DNA of 36,426 bases, from contig CAIYGI010000264.1 in NCBI GenBank assembly GCA_903925685.1, forward strand, positions 1 to 36,426. The letters are read 5' to 3'. How positions within the stretch are numbered: the first letter of the stretch is position 1; every line of letters starts with the position of its first letter. The position numbers and the translations under genes are program-made. This document shows, piece by piece, positions 24,301 through 30,937 of this stretch. The stretch is from an uncultured bacterium. Lineage in GTDB: Bacteria; Verrucomicrobiota; Kiritimatiellia; CAIKKV01; CAIYGI01. The notes beneath the pieces are model-generated. The model was not told where the DNA came from, ran no database searches, and worked only from the letters and a program-made list of their open reading frames with translations.

Positions 24301-24710
24301 TTGTGGCGCAGGAACAGTTTCACCACTACCTTGCGAGCGGCGATTTGCGCAGCAAGGCGCCGGAGTCCTTCTTCATCGGCATTCGTAGGACTGCCCACCA
24401 TCAGTTGGTCGCGGAAGTCCTGAGCGAGTTTCTTTTTGAGGGCTAGTGCCGTGGCTTGGTCGATTTGTCCCTCTGGCGCGCCAGAATTCATTGCCTGCCG
24501 GAGTTGGTCCTGGGGCATCTGTTGCATGCCCACGAGGAGACGGCAGCAATGCCCGTCCCCACCATGCCACTTCTCGATGTTGTCGTGGAGTTGGCGCCAG
24601 CCGCGGAGGTTGAAGTAGCCGACGCAAAAGTCCGCCCGTTCGCACAACCCCAAAGTCTCCTGCAAGGCGGGCAGGAGGCGCTGCTCAATATTGTCGAAAA
24701 TGCGTGGCAT
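21324..24710 (-). CDS. PLD-nuclease/SNF2-helicase fusion protein
   Basis: An 1128-residue protein. The N-terminal ~210 residues are a phospholipase D-like domain, with FCVGYFNLRGW, then HNLHAKLYLL (His139, Lys141) and GSSNLTLAGL (159-168). The middle and end form an SNF2/SF2 helicase: GDVVGLGKTLMA (279-290), LLLIDESHNLRNREG (DESH, 353-356), LLSATPYNKT, a C-terminal lobe with VLVFSQFADTVDYL, VVLATDVLSEGQNLQDC and LIQRAGRVDRIGQ. Such fusions occur with Eco57I-type methylases in defence islands, where the helicase is thought to translocate on DNA and the PLD domain to cut. It is the first gene of the island. No strong ribosome site precedes the ATG. Confidence 0.9.
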   Translation of the reverse strand: MPRIFDNIEQRLLPALQETLGLCERADFCVGYFNLRGWRQLHDNIEKWHGGDGHCCRLLVGMQQMPQDQLRQAMNSGAPEGQIDQATALALKKKLAQDFRDQLMVGSPTNADEEGLRRLAAQIAARKVVVKLFLRHNLHAKLYLLFRQDPLNPKIGYLGSSNLTLAGLSKQGELNVDVMDHDACDKLATWFEDRWNDKFCVDISEELIEIINNSWARPEPIPPYHIYVKTAYHLSQEARAGLTEFRIPSDFGNRLFEFQKAAVKIAAHHLNKRGGVVIGDVVGLGKTLMATALARIFEDDHGVETLVICPKNLVRMWEGYAHTYHMRGYKILSITQVQRELPDLRRFRLLLIDESHNLRNREGRRYRAIAEYIAANDSRVILLSATPYNKTYLDLSNQLRLFIDENKDIGIRPEKLLRELGETEFIRRHQCPVRSLAAFEKSEHADDWRDLMRLYLVRRTRTFIQDNYAKRDPERDRKYLEFADGTRSYFPSRVPKTVKFRIGEKDRHDQYARLFADDVVEAISSLTLPRYGLGNYQQPTPHMPPSPDEARVLTDLSRAGTRLKGFCRTNLFKRLESNGHSFILSIERHILRNYICLHAIEKGLPIPIGTQDMGMLDASANDEDSDLWEPAADNDDNCSERDPVSSVRHVMSEQDLRARASEIYDTYATHFRRRFKWLKPGLFNDDLDKDLRKDAKALMGVLENAGGWDAARDAKLQALLTLLTDQHPSEKVLVFSQFADTVDYLSEQLKAKGIKALEGVTGNSDDPTAIAYRFSPVSNDKRAQVPRDNELRVVLATDVLSEGQNLQDCAVVVNFDLPWAIIRLIQRAGRVDRIGQQSDTILCYSFLPADGVERIIRLRSRVRQRLQENAEVVGADEAFFEDQDDAQSVRDLFTEKAGILDGDEDTEVDLASYAYQIWKNAIDRDPELEEIIPAMPNVVYSTRPHAPRPDQPEGALVYLRTAEGNDALAWIDKRGNSVTESQFAILKVAECEPNTPAVPRHDDHHEMVAKGVKLIVETERSVGGQLGRPSGARFRAYERLKAYAKEVKGTLFDLPELRHGIEDIYKFPLLQSATDTINRQLKSGIGNQALAELVMALRQDARLCRVSEIAESTEPQVICSLGLRAGQF

Positions 24711-24827
24711 ATTGCGATGACAATTAGCAGACTTAAAAGGAAATCATTAGCATGATAACAGTTTATTCCGTTGTGCGCGACACCCGCGAGTTGCGGTTTC
24801 GGTTTTGAGGAAGAAGGGGTTTTTGAG

Positions 24828-26018
24828 TCATGCGATATTCCCAAGACGGGCGGCGGCGCTGCGGTAGACGGCCAGCGTCTCCGCCGCGGCCCGCTGCCAG
24901 GTATAACCCGCGGCGCGCGCCAAGCCGGCGGCGCGCAGCGCGGCCAGCCGCGCCTTGTCTTGCAGGAGGTCGAGCATGACGCGCGCGAAAATTTCGGGCG
25001 CGCCGGCGTCGGCGAATATCGCCGCGTCGCCGGCGATTTCCCGCAGCACGGGTATATCGTTGGCCAGCACGGGCAGGCCGGCGGCCATGGCTTCCGCCAC
25101 CGGCAGACCGAAGCCTTCGTGGCGGGCGGGATGAACCAGCAGATCGGCGGCGCGATAGGCCGCCAGCGTGGCCGGGGCGTCGCAATAACCGGTCCAGCGG
25201 ATGGCATCGGGGCCAAGGCCAAGCGCGGCCGCGCGCAGGGCCGCCTCGGGATAGCGGGTATCGGGCGCGCCGAGAACCGTGAGCTGTAGCGGCCAGGGCG
25301 CCAGCTTGCGGGCGACGGCGAAGGCTTCCACAAGCGCGGTCAGGTTTTTGTAGGGATCGGCGCGGCCAACGTAGAGCAAGCGCCGGGGGCGTGAAAGAAC
25401 TGAATAATCAATATCCAACAAGGAATGTCCAATATCGGGACAAAAGCACGGAGAGACGCCGTTATACACGCGCACCACGCTCGATTGGCGGGCGGCAGGA
25501 ATCTGTAGCGCGCTTATTAGATCGGCGCGCGAAGCTTCGCTGGGCGTCAGAATCGCATCGGCCCGCCGGACCGCGGCGTTGAATAAGCAGCGGAAGACAG
25601 GGAGAAAGCGGGTCTTGAGCGCGTGCGGCGTCTCCTGCGGGGCAAGCAGCGGGATCAGGTCGTGGATGGTGAGCACACAGACCGGACGGCGGTTAAGCCG
25701 CGGCGAAAAGGCCGCCAGCGGCAGCATGTAGTTTGTCGAGTGGTAGAGATCAATACCGTCGCGCCGCAACTGGCGCGGCATGGTCAGTTGGCCGATGGGA
25801 TCGAAGATCCCGTGTTTCAACAACACACCGCGGACATTCGGCAGCCGCTCCACGCCGGTTTCGGCGATGGTGCGGTCGCGGATGGCGGGGTCTTGAAAGT
25901 AGAGCGTGAAGCGGTCGTCGGGAGCGAGGCGCGGCAGTTCCCGGATCAATTCGCGGGTGACCATGCCAATGCCGCTGATTTCGCGAAATATCCAACGGGC
26001 ATCGAGTCCGATGTTCAT
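24828..26018 (-). CDS. glycosyltransferase family 4
   Basis: A 396-residue GT-B transferase for cell-surface glycan. It starts MNIGLDARWIFREISGIG, a typical GT4 beginning with a glycine-rich acceptor loop, and continues with YHSTNYMLPLA, LTIHDLIPLL, the donor-domain LLYVGRADPYKNLTALVEAF and HEGFGLPVAEAMAAGLPVLA (E-x7-E). The start at 26018 overlaps the stop of the next GT4 gene by four bases (ATGA); the frame continues upstream but only as a shadow of that gene. Between VYNGVSPCFCP and RPRRLLYVG, about 13 residues (DIGHSLLDIDYSV) are encoded by a period-7 repeat. That repeat probably lengthened a surface loop in frame. Confidence 0.92.
   Translation of the reverse strand: MNIGLDARWIFREISGIGMVTRELIRELPRLAPDDRFTLYFQDPAIRDRTIAETGVERLPNVRGVLLKHGIFDPIGQLTMPRQLRRDGIDLYHSTNYMLPLAAFSPRLNRRPVCVLTIHDLIPLLAPQETPHALKTRFLPVFRCLFNAAVRRADAILTPSEASRADLISALQIPAARQSSVVRVYNGVSPCFCPDIGHSLLDIDYSVLSRPRRLLYVGRADPYKNLTALVEAFAVARKLAPWPLQLTVLGAPDTRYPEAALRAAALGLGPDAIRWTGYCDAPATLAAYRAADLLVHPARHEGFGLPVAEAMAAGLPVLANDIPVLREIAGDAAIFADAGAPEIFARVMLDLLQDKARLAALRAAGLARAAGYTWQRAAAETLAVYRSAAARLGNIA
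25398..25437. repeat. period-7 repeat inside a glycosyltransferase gene
   Basis: On the + strand the sequence steps in sevens: TCAATAT, CCAACAA, GGAATGT, CCAATAT. It lies wholly inside the GT4 coding region and keeps the frame. The motif differs from the TAGGTGG and AGTCAGG arrays but has the same period. Confidence 0.65.
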
Positions 26019-27133
26019 GCGCCCACCTCGCGATAGACATCCCAGGTGGCGCGGGCGGCGGCTTCCCAGGTGTAGCGCGCCGCCTGCAGGCGACCGCGCG
26101 CCTGCAGTTCGGCGCGGCGCGCGCTGTCGCCCAGCAGGACTTCGATGGCCGACGCCCAGTCCGCGGCGCAAGCCTTGGGCGGCATCACGACCGCGGCATC
26201 GCCCAGCACCTCCTGCAGCGAACCGCCGACGGACGATACGACCGGCGTGCCGCAGGCCATCGCTTCCAGCGGCGGAAAGCCGAATCCTTCGTAGTGCGAC
26301 GGTATCGCAAAGAGCGCGGCGCCGGCGTAAAGCGCGGGCAAATCGGCCTCGGCCACGTAGTCCAGCCTCCGGATGTGATCGGCAAGCGGCGAGGCAGCGA
26401 TGCGCGCGAGCAGCGCTTCGTATTTCCAGCCCAGCGCCCCGCTCAGCACGAGGTCGCCGTCGAAGCCGCGCAGTCGCTCGAAAACCCGCACCAAAAACTC
26501 CAGGTTTTTGCGCGGCTCCAGGGTGCCGACATGCAGCAGGTATGGACGCTCCAAGCCGAGGCGGCGCCGCAACTCGGGCACGGCATCGGGGGCTGACGGC
26601 TGAATGTCGAGTCCGTTGGCAATCACGCGCACCTTTTCGGCGGGCGCATGCAGCCACTCCGCGATCTCGCCCGCGGCAAATTGCGAAGCGGTGACAATGC
26701 GGGCGGCGCGGCGGGCGGCGCGTTGAATGACGGAGGCCAGGTAGCGCTGATTGCGCGCCTCGGCGTACTGCGGGTAGCGCAGGAAACCGAGGTCGTGAAT
26801 GTTGACGACGGCGGCCCCGCGGGTGAGCGGCGGCACGGCGAAATTGGGAAAGTGATAGACATCCGCGCGGCCGGCGAACCAGTCGAAAGGCGGCCAGTCC
26901 AGTCTGCGCCAGGCCTGCTGCACATAGCGTCCGGGCAGCCAGCGCACGGCGCGGACTTCGGCGCCCGGCGCGCGTATGGCCTCGCCGCGGCGCTGGAAGT
27001 CGAAGTAAAAAAGCGTGAGTTGATCCCCGCGCGCCTGGGCCACGGGCGCCAGGTGTTCGACCAGCGACCGCGTGTAGCGGCCCACTCCGGCCCGCTGACT
27101 CACCGCGGGTTGAACATCAAGGCAGACGCGCAT
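26015..27133 (-). CDS. glycosyltransferase family 4
   Basis: A 372-residue GT4 enzyme. The N-terminal domain reads VCLDVQPAVSQRAGVGRYTRSL and contains DVYHFPNFAVPP and VNIHDLGFLRYP. The C-terminal domain has LLHVGTLEPRKNLEFLVRVFERL, LDYVAEADLPALYAGAALFAIPSHYEGFGFPPLEAMACGTPVV (E-x7-E). It resembles mannosyl- and other hexosyltransferases of capsule or O-antigen clusters; the sugar is unknown. It is the first gene of a two-gene unit with the following GT4 (four-base overlap) and lies just outside the defence island. Confidence 0.93.
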   Translation of the reverse strand: MRVCLDVQPAVSQRAGVGRYTRSLVEHLAPVAQARGDQLTLFYFDFQRRGEAIRAPGAEVRAVRWLPGRYVQQAWRRLDWPPFDWFAGRADVYHFPNFAVPPLTRGAAVVNIHDLGFLRYPQYAEARNQRYLASVIQRAARRAARIVTASQFAAGEIAEWLHAPAEKVRVIANGLDIQPSAPDAVPELRRRLGLERPYLLHVGTLEPRKNLEFLVRVFERLRGFDGDLVLSGALGWKYEALLARIAASPLADHIRRLDYVAEADLPALYAGAALFAIPSHYEGFGFPPLEAMACGTPVVSSVGGSLQEVLGDAAVVMPPKACAADWASAIEVLLGDSARRAELQARGRLQAARYTWEAAARATWDVYREVGA

Positions 27134-27146
27134 GGGGAGGGAGGGA

Positions 27147-27167
27147 TTAAGGCTGAAGGCTGTTAGG
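27147..27167. repeat. short period-7 repeat
   Basis: Three units, TTAAGGC, TGAAGGC and TGTTAGG, lie in the gap between the VapC stop and the GT4 start. Short, but it matches the period of the other arrays. Confidence 0.45.
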
Positions 27168-27197
27168 TTGATTTTTCAGGAAAACATAAGAATTGCG

Positions 27198-27587
27198 TCA
27201 CGGACTGAGTGTGATCAACCCGTGGACATGTTGAAAGTGAGCATCATAGGTTACAAGGCGGGCTCCAGTTTCGAGAGCGCTGGCGGCAATCCAGATATCG
27301 TTCGTCGGGATTGGCGTCCCTTGTCGCGTGAGTTGGCTCACGAGCAGTCCATAGCGCTCGGCCATATCTGGCGTAACTGCAACCGGTTCAACACCCGGCA
27401 ACGCGAGAAACTCGCCGAGTTGCCGCCGGTTCGCTTCACGACTGGTCCCCATCTCGAAACCCGCATGCAACTCGCCGAGCACCGTTGCCGGAACCATAAC
27501 TTCGTCAACCGATTCCAGCAGTTGCGTCAGTGGGGCATGCCCCCGCATCAAACGACTGTAGGCGTTCGTGTCCATGCACACCTTCAT
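27198..27587 (-). CDS. vapC: PIN-domain toxin (VapC)
   Basis: A 129-residue PIN-domain protein, a metal-dependent RNase toxin that usually cleaves tRNA or rRNA. It starts MKVCMDTNAYSRLMRG (Asp6, the first active-site acid), has VPATVLGELHAGFEMG with the Glu after the second strand, and ends with PTNDIWIAASALETGARLVTYDAHF (Asp in NDIWIAA, Asp in YDAHF). The length is normal. It starts inside the antitoxin stop (four-base overlap, ATGA), the usual VapBC arrangement. This is the second PIN toxin in the window and is not closely similar to the one in the methylase operon. Confidence 0.93.
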   Translation of the reverse strand: MKVCMDTNAYSRLMRGHAPLTQLLESVDEVMVPATVLGELHAGFEMGTSREANRRQLGEFLALPGVEPVAVTPDMAERYGLLVSQLTRQGTPIPTNDIWIAASALETGARLVTYDAHFQHVHGLITLSP

Positions 27588-27841
27588 GATTTCCAGATCT
27601 CCTCGTCGATGCGCTCGAAGGCCAGGGTGTTACGGTCGAACGCTTCGCATTCCGCCTGACTCCACTTTCCGGCCAAACGGGCGACATCGCGCTTCTTTTT
27701 TTCCACTGGCCTGACTTGCAGCGACTCCTCCATCAAATCGATTATGACCCGGTTTAAACTGCTGCCAGTACTTCTGGCACGTTCCCGAATACCCTTTTCG
27801 ACGGCGTCTGGAACCTGTCGTAGCGTCATCTGTTTGATCAT
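27584..27841 (-). CDS. vapB: VapB-type antitoxin
   Basis: An 85-residue protein: MIKQMTLRQVPDAVEKGIRE with a ribbon-helix-helix N-terminus (strand QMTLRQVP, helix VEKGIRERARSTGSSLNRVIIDLMEESL) and a charged C-terminal part that should bind the toxin. AAAGGAG lies six bases before the ATG. The gene is followed by vapC with a four-base overlap. A perfect inverted repeat and a promoter-like pair lie immediately upstream. Confidence 0.88.
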   Translation of the reverse strand: MIKQMTLRQVPDAVEKGIRERARSTGSSLNRVIIDLMEESLQVRPVEKKKRDVARLAGKWSQAECEAFDRNTLAFERIDEEIWKS

Positions 27842-27863
27842 CAGCGCTCCTTTGATTCATGTA

Positions 27864-27882
27864 TGACATCACAATGATGTCA
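27864..27882. promoter_or_regulatory. perfect inverted repeat, likely VapB operator
   Basis: TGACATC-ACAAT-GATGTCA is a perfect 7-base inverted repeat 23-41 bases upstream of the vapB ATG. It overlaps the predicted -10 element, the usual position for an autoregulated RHH antitoxin operator. Confidence 0.6.
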
Positions 27883-27902
27883 GCTATGCCATCATGCGTC
27901 AA
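27874..27902 (-). promoter_or_regulatory. vapBC promoter
   Basis: On the minus strand TTGACG (27897-27902), a 17-base spacer and CATCAT (27874-27879) form a fair sigma-70 pair whose -10 lies inside the inverted repeat. Transcription would begin about 30 bases before vapB. Confidence 0.4.
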
Positions 27903-27991
27903 CAACGAAAAGACCCATCTGTCGTAATGGGTCAATGGTGTGCCTGACCGCTGCCTTGTGTTGCTCTTGTGGCATCTTTAAAAGTTTATGG

Positions 27992-27997
27992 TATCAT
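27992..27997 (+). promoter_or_regulatory. -10 element for a possibly leaderless transcript
   Basis: TATCAT ends nine bases before the ATG at 28007, so transcription would start within a few bases of the start codon. No Shine-Dalgarno sequence is present. The -35 is weak (TTGTGG, 19-base spacing). Confidence 0.35.
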
Positions 27998-28006
27998 ATC
28001 TCCCAA

Positions 28007-28192
28007 ATGTTTGACGTACAGAAAAAACTGGCTGATCTGATTGAAGAATATCGGGGCCGTTGTCTATGGTTCATGCGCCCAGACTACATGCCGGGCACAC
28101 CAGAAGAAGTCCGACGTGTTCTTGACCTGATCGAGCGATATGGCGACCGGGCCGGTTATCGCCGGGCCGAGGAGATCAAAGCATGTCTGTAA
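28007..28192 (+). CDS. 61-aa protein upstream of a nucleotidyltransferase
   Basis: A small helical protein, MFDVQKKLADLIEEYRGRCL, followed by PDYMPGTPEEVRRVLDLIERYGDRAGYRRAEEIKACL. The second half, a conserved-looking ERYGDR and RRAEEIK helix, is reminiscent of short proteins that precede AbiEii-like nucleotidyltransferases. The frame is open further upstream to 27935, but that part looks non-coding and the ATG at 28007 sits just after the -10. Its end overlaps the nucleotidyltransferase gene by ten bases. An antitoxin role is an inference from this arrangement. Confidence 0.65.
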   Translation: MFDVQKKLADLIEEYRGRCLWFMRPDYMPGTPEEVRRVLDLIERYGDRAGYRRAEEIKACL

Positions 28193-28992
28193 CGCCATTC
28201 CAGAGTGCGATTCTCATGCGGTTGGCACGGCGGCGGCGTGAGCGTGGGGAAAGTTACGTGGCAGGCGGTCTCGCTCTTAATGCGATTCTGGCGACGCCCC
28301 GTCGTTCCGGAGATATTGATCTCTTCCATGACACCGAGGCCGCACTGTCCGTGACCTGGATTGCAGATCGTGCGCTGCTGGAAGCGAATGGTTATGCGGT
28401 AAAAACGTTACGCGAAGCCAGTTCCTTCGTTGAAGCCATTGTTTCGATGGCGGGCGATCACACAATCATGCAGTGGGCACGGGATAGCGCATTCCGCTTT
28501 TTCCCCTTGGTGGAAGACGAAAGCATGGGGTTGACGTTACACCCTTTCGATCTGGCCACAAACAAGGTTCTGGCAATGGCGGGCCGACTGGAGGTTCGCG
28601 ACTGGGTGGATGCGCTCTACTGCGACGAATCATTGCAGCCATTGGGCTGTTTGCTCTGGGCGGCATGCGGAAAGGATCCCGGATATAACCCCCATTCGCT
28701 TCTGGCCGCTGCCAGCCGTCTTCATTACAGTCAGGCTGAAGTGGACACACTAGACTTTGAGGTGACACCACCGGACGCCGCCAAACTAGGGGAACGGTGG
28801 CACGCAGCACTCGGTGATGCCGGAGAAATCATCGCATGTCTGCCGCCGGAACACGTAGGAAAGTGCGTTATCACGCGTGATGCGAATGTGTTCCGCGGAA
28901 ACGCAACCCGACTTGCGAGCATTATGACAGCAGGCGGGATTCTGTTCCACGAAGGTCGCATTGGCGGCGCCTGGCCGCGTATCGCTGGTTAG
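28183..28992 (+). CDS. nucleotidyltransferase-fold protein (AbiEii-like)
   Basis: A 269-residue protein with the nucleotidyltransferase signature YVAGGLALNAILATPRRSGDIDLFHD: GG, then DID with the metal-binding aspartates at about residues 44-46. A later PFDLATNKVLAMAGRLEVRDWVDAL segment is the LATxKxxAxxxRxxxRDxxDL motif of AbiEii/MenA-type proteins. Such proteins modify tRNA or other targets and act as toxins in two-gene systems. The C-terminal ~100 residues are not recognised. It overlaps the 61-aa gene by ten bases and ends tail-to-tail with the DUF362 gene. Confidence 0.8.
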   Translation: MSVTPFQSAILMRLARRRRERGESYVAGGLALNAILATPRRSGDIDLFHDTEAALSVTWIADRALLEANGYAVKTLREASSFVEAIVSMAGDHTIMQWARDSAFRFFPLVEDESMGLTLHPFDLATNKVLAMAGRLEVRDWVDALYCDESLQPLGCLLWAACGKDPGYNPHSLLAAASRLHYSQAEVDTLDFEVTPPDAAKLGERWHAALGDAGEIIACLPPEHVGKCVITRDANVFRGNATRLASIMTAGGILFHEGRIGGAWPRIAG

Positions 28993-30281
28993 ACCTTGTC
29001 CGATTTTAGTTTGGGCCGCAGGTGGAATTCGGGGGCTTCCTTGACGCAGAGGCCGAGGATGCTGAAGGCCCGGCCGATCAATTTCATGGTTTCCTTGTGC
29101 AGTTTCGCCGGCGCGTTGCCGACATCGGCCCAGCCCGGCGTGGTCAAGTCGTCGGGCGGGATGGTCAGCTTTTCCCAGTTATGGAACAAACGGCCCCAAG
29201 TGCTGTGCAGAATGTCATGCACACGTTTCTGATGGGAGGGATACCAGAAGGCGTCGTGGTAAAGGATGCTGGCAACGTAGGCCCAGGGTGCGGCGACGGT
29301 CTTGAGCGTCCACTCCAGCGGCTTGCGCAGCGGCCCCCAGTAGATCAGGTGCTGCATGCGGCTGGCGAAGGTCATTTTCTTGAACGGTCCCACAAAATGC
29401 CAGTTCTCGGCGGCGACATCGGCGTCGCCGACGATTTCGATCTCGCGCGGATCGCCGCAGCCGAGTCCTTTTTCGTGGGCCAGGCGGATGAACTTGATGT
29501 CGGAAAGCGGATCGAAGCCCATCAGCTTGGCGGCGACGGCATCGATGGCCACCTGATCGGCCGAGGCCAGAATCACGTTCTTCACATAGGGCACCATGCA
29601 GCGCGGGCCGGGACCGTCGCCGGCAAAGGTGCCGTCCATGACGGCAAAAAGGCCGGGGTGGATTTTTTTCTGGATCATCAGCAGGTCCACGAGGGTCTCG
29701 TGGATCACCGGGTGGGTCCAGTGGCGGCGCTCGTTCAAAAGTCCGCCGAAGGCGTTCTTCATGGCGCCGGTGGTGGTGGTGAAAACGTGCGTCTTGATCG
29801 TCGGCAGGTGGATGATGTTCTCGCCGATGAAGCGCTTGGGAATCATGAATCCGTCGGGATAGACCTGATTCAGGCACAGGAACTGGTCCGTCAGAGCGCC
29901 GACGGCATCGCGCACGTTGATCCACTCCTCGCCCTCGTAGAGGTGCAGATTGCGCAAACCGTGGGCCTGGATCACGTTGATCTGTTTGTTCTCGCGCTCG
30001 CCGAGATGGGCGTCGATCACCACCGTGCGGTTATGGCAGGCGTGGATCAGGTCAGGCTTGAAACCGTCGCGCTTGAGGGTGCGGATGACGCCTTCGAGCT
30101 GCCAGGGCGTTGTGGAACTGCCGGGGTAGAAGAAGTGCCAGCTGATATTGATCTTGAGTGCGGTATCGCGCTGCTTGTCCAAAACCTGCCGATAGCCCGC
30201 CAGATTCATCAGCCGGTGGTAATCCTCCAGCACAGTGGCGGGGGAAGTGCGCAGCAGGGCGACTTTGGATTTGGCGGACAT
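28989..30281 (-). CDS. DUF362 family protein
   Basis: A 430-residue protein from the ATG at 30281. It contains the DUF362 core: ALKINISWHFFYPGSST, VIDAHLGERENKQINVI, HLPTIKTHVFTTTTGAMKNAFGGLL, LFAVMDGTFAGDGPGPR and ADQVAIDAVAAKLMGFDPL. DUF362 members are often linked to iron-sulfur or metal functions, but the role is unknown. No ferredoxin domain is present. A longer frame starting at 30428 would add 49 residues rich in Pro, Thr, Tyr and His (PPSTYHHTTPPTTYHLKP) encoded by heptamer repeats; I reject it. The ATG lies seven bases after a -10 element and has no Shine-Dalgarno site, so the mRNA may be leaderless. Confidence 0.88.
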   Translation of the reverse strand: MSAKSKVALLRTSPATVLEDYHRLMNLAGYRQVLDKQRDTALKINISWHFFYPGSSTTPWQLEGVIRTLKRDGFKPDLIHACHNRTVVIDAHLGERENKQINVIQAHGLRNLHLYEGEEWINVRDAVGALTDQFLCLNQVYPDGFMIPKRFIGENIIHLPTIKTHVFTTTTGAMKNAFGGLLNERRHWTHPVIHETLVDLLMIQKKIHPGLFAVMDGTFAGDGPGPRCMVPYVKNVILASADQVAIDAVAAKLMGFDPLSDIKFIRLAHEKGLGCGDPREIEIVGDADVAAENWHFVGPFKKMTFASRMQHLIYWGPLRKPLEWTLKTVAAPWAYVASILYHDAFWYPSHQKRVHDILHSTWGRLFHNWEKLTIPPDDLTTPGWADVGNAPAKLHKETMKLIGRAFSILGLCVKEAPEFHLRPKLKSDKV

Positions 30282-30288
30282 GCGGATA

Positions 30289-30317
30289 ATCTTACAGCGT
30301 GGTGTGACTGCGGGCAA
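30289..30317 (-). promoter_or_regulatory. promoter for the DUF362 gene
   Basis: Minus strand TTGCCC (30312-30317), a 17-base spacer and TAAGAT (30289-30294). The predicted start site falls on or next to the ATG at 30281. Confidence 0.45.
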
Positions 30318-30334
30318 GCATGGGGGAAGAGGGA

Positions 30335-30398
30335 AGGTGTTAGGTTTTAGGTGGTAGGTGGTAGGTGGGGTAGTATGGTGGTAGGTGGAAGGTGGAGG
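30335..30398 (-). repeat. degenerate TAGGTGG heptamer array
   Basis: A run of GGTGTTAGG, TTTTAGG, TGGTAGG and TGGTAGG units, with later GGTGGAAGGTGGAGG. It is a degraded relative of the 18-unit array at 4382-4507, about 26 kb away, and lies upstream of the DUF362 promoter. Confidence 0.8.
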
Positions 30399-30466
30399 GT
30401 TCAGGCAATCCTCCCTGATCTGAGACACTTGGTCCCCACCCTTAGTCGGTTACAGCGGAGATTACA

Positions 30467-30490
30467 CGAGCCGCAAAGTGCAGCGGCTCG
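30467..30490. repeat. 8-bp inverted repeat (hairpin)
   Basis: CGAGCCGC (30467-30474) and GCGGCTCG (30483-30490) pair perfectly around AAAGTGCA. No T run follows. It could be part of a small RNA or a repeat element. Confidence 0.6.
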
Positions 30491-30801
30491 CCGACACGAC
30501 CAAATCTACGCCCCCCCTTATTCCAGCCTGATCCTGCTCGGCATCCAGCCAGCCTGACGGCAGTCTCATTCACACATGCAATCCGGCTTCCCTTGCCGCA
30601 TTCTGCCCGCAAACAGCCCGCTCACGCTTTCCCGCCCTCCGTTCAGCCGATCCCTGACCACTCTCGCCATGATGCGTTAGCCCTGAGGAATCAGATTGCA
30701 CAACTGTCTAAACACGGTATGCTGCCTTCTCGTTGGCCGGGACGGTCCGCTTTTGTGGACGCGAGGCGCTTGGCGGCGCCGTGGTTGATGTTTTTTCATA
30801 T

Positions 30802-30818
30802 GCCTGTAGGCTACAGGC
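30802..30818. repeat. 7-bp inverted repeat (hairpin)
   Basis: GCCTGTA-GGC-TACAGGC, a tight stem-loop with a T6 run just before it on the + strand and AAAA just after it. On the minus strand it is followed by ATATGAAAAAAC, so it is not a standard terminator in either direction. Confidence 0.5.
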
Positions 30819-30937
30819 AAAACAACCTCCCGGTCAGCGCTATTTCTCAGGCTGCCCGTAGGTGAGTCTATGGGATGCTAATGATTAAGATTACGATTAA
30901 GAAAAACCTCTTCACCTGAACACTGACCACCAAAATA

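Larger units (their letters stand above)
30399..30937. other. non-coding region with two hairpins and a hexamer repeat
   Basis: No credible gene; the short ORFs at 30351-30557 and 30593-30865 look like chance frames. There is a perfect 8-base stem CGAGCCGC/GCGGCTCG (30467-30490, 8-base loop) and a 7-base stem GCCTGTA/TACAGGC with a 3-base loop (30802-30818). A hexamer repeat, GATTAA-GATTAC-GATTAA (30883-30900), lies 37 bases before the GT9 start. Neither hairpin is followed by a T run, so they are not standard terminators. Confidence 0.55.

Noticed and set aside
17046-24710. DISARM or BREX system
   Set aside because: No DUF1998 (DrmB), DrmA, PglZ or BrxC-like gene is present; only the methylase and PLD/helicase parts are shared in type.
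26019-26657. Upstream extension of the first GT4 frame to 26657
   Set aside because: The added part is a shadow of the overlapping GT4 gene; the GT4 N-terminus begins clearly at 26018.
30282-30428. 49-residue N-terminal extension of the DUF362 protein
   Set aside because: It is encoded by degenerate heptamer repeats and by the predicted promoter; the family sequence starts at 30281.
30802-30818. Intrinsic terminator
   Set aside because: The stem is good but no T run follows on either strand.
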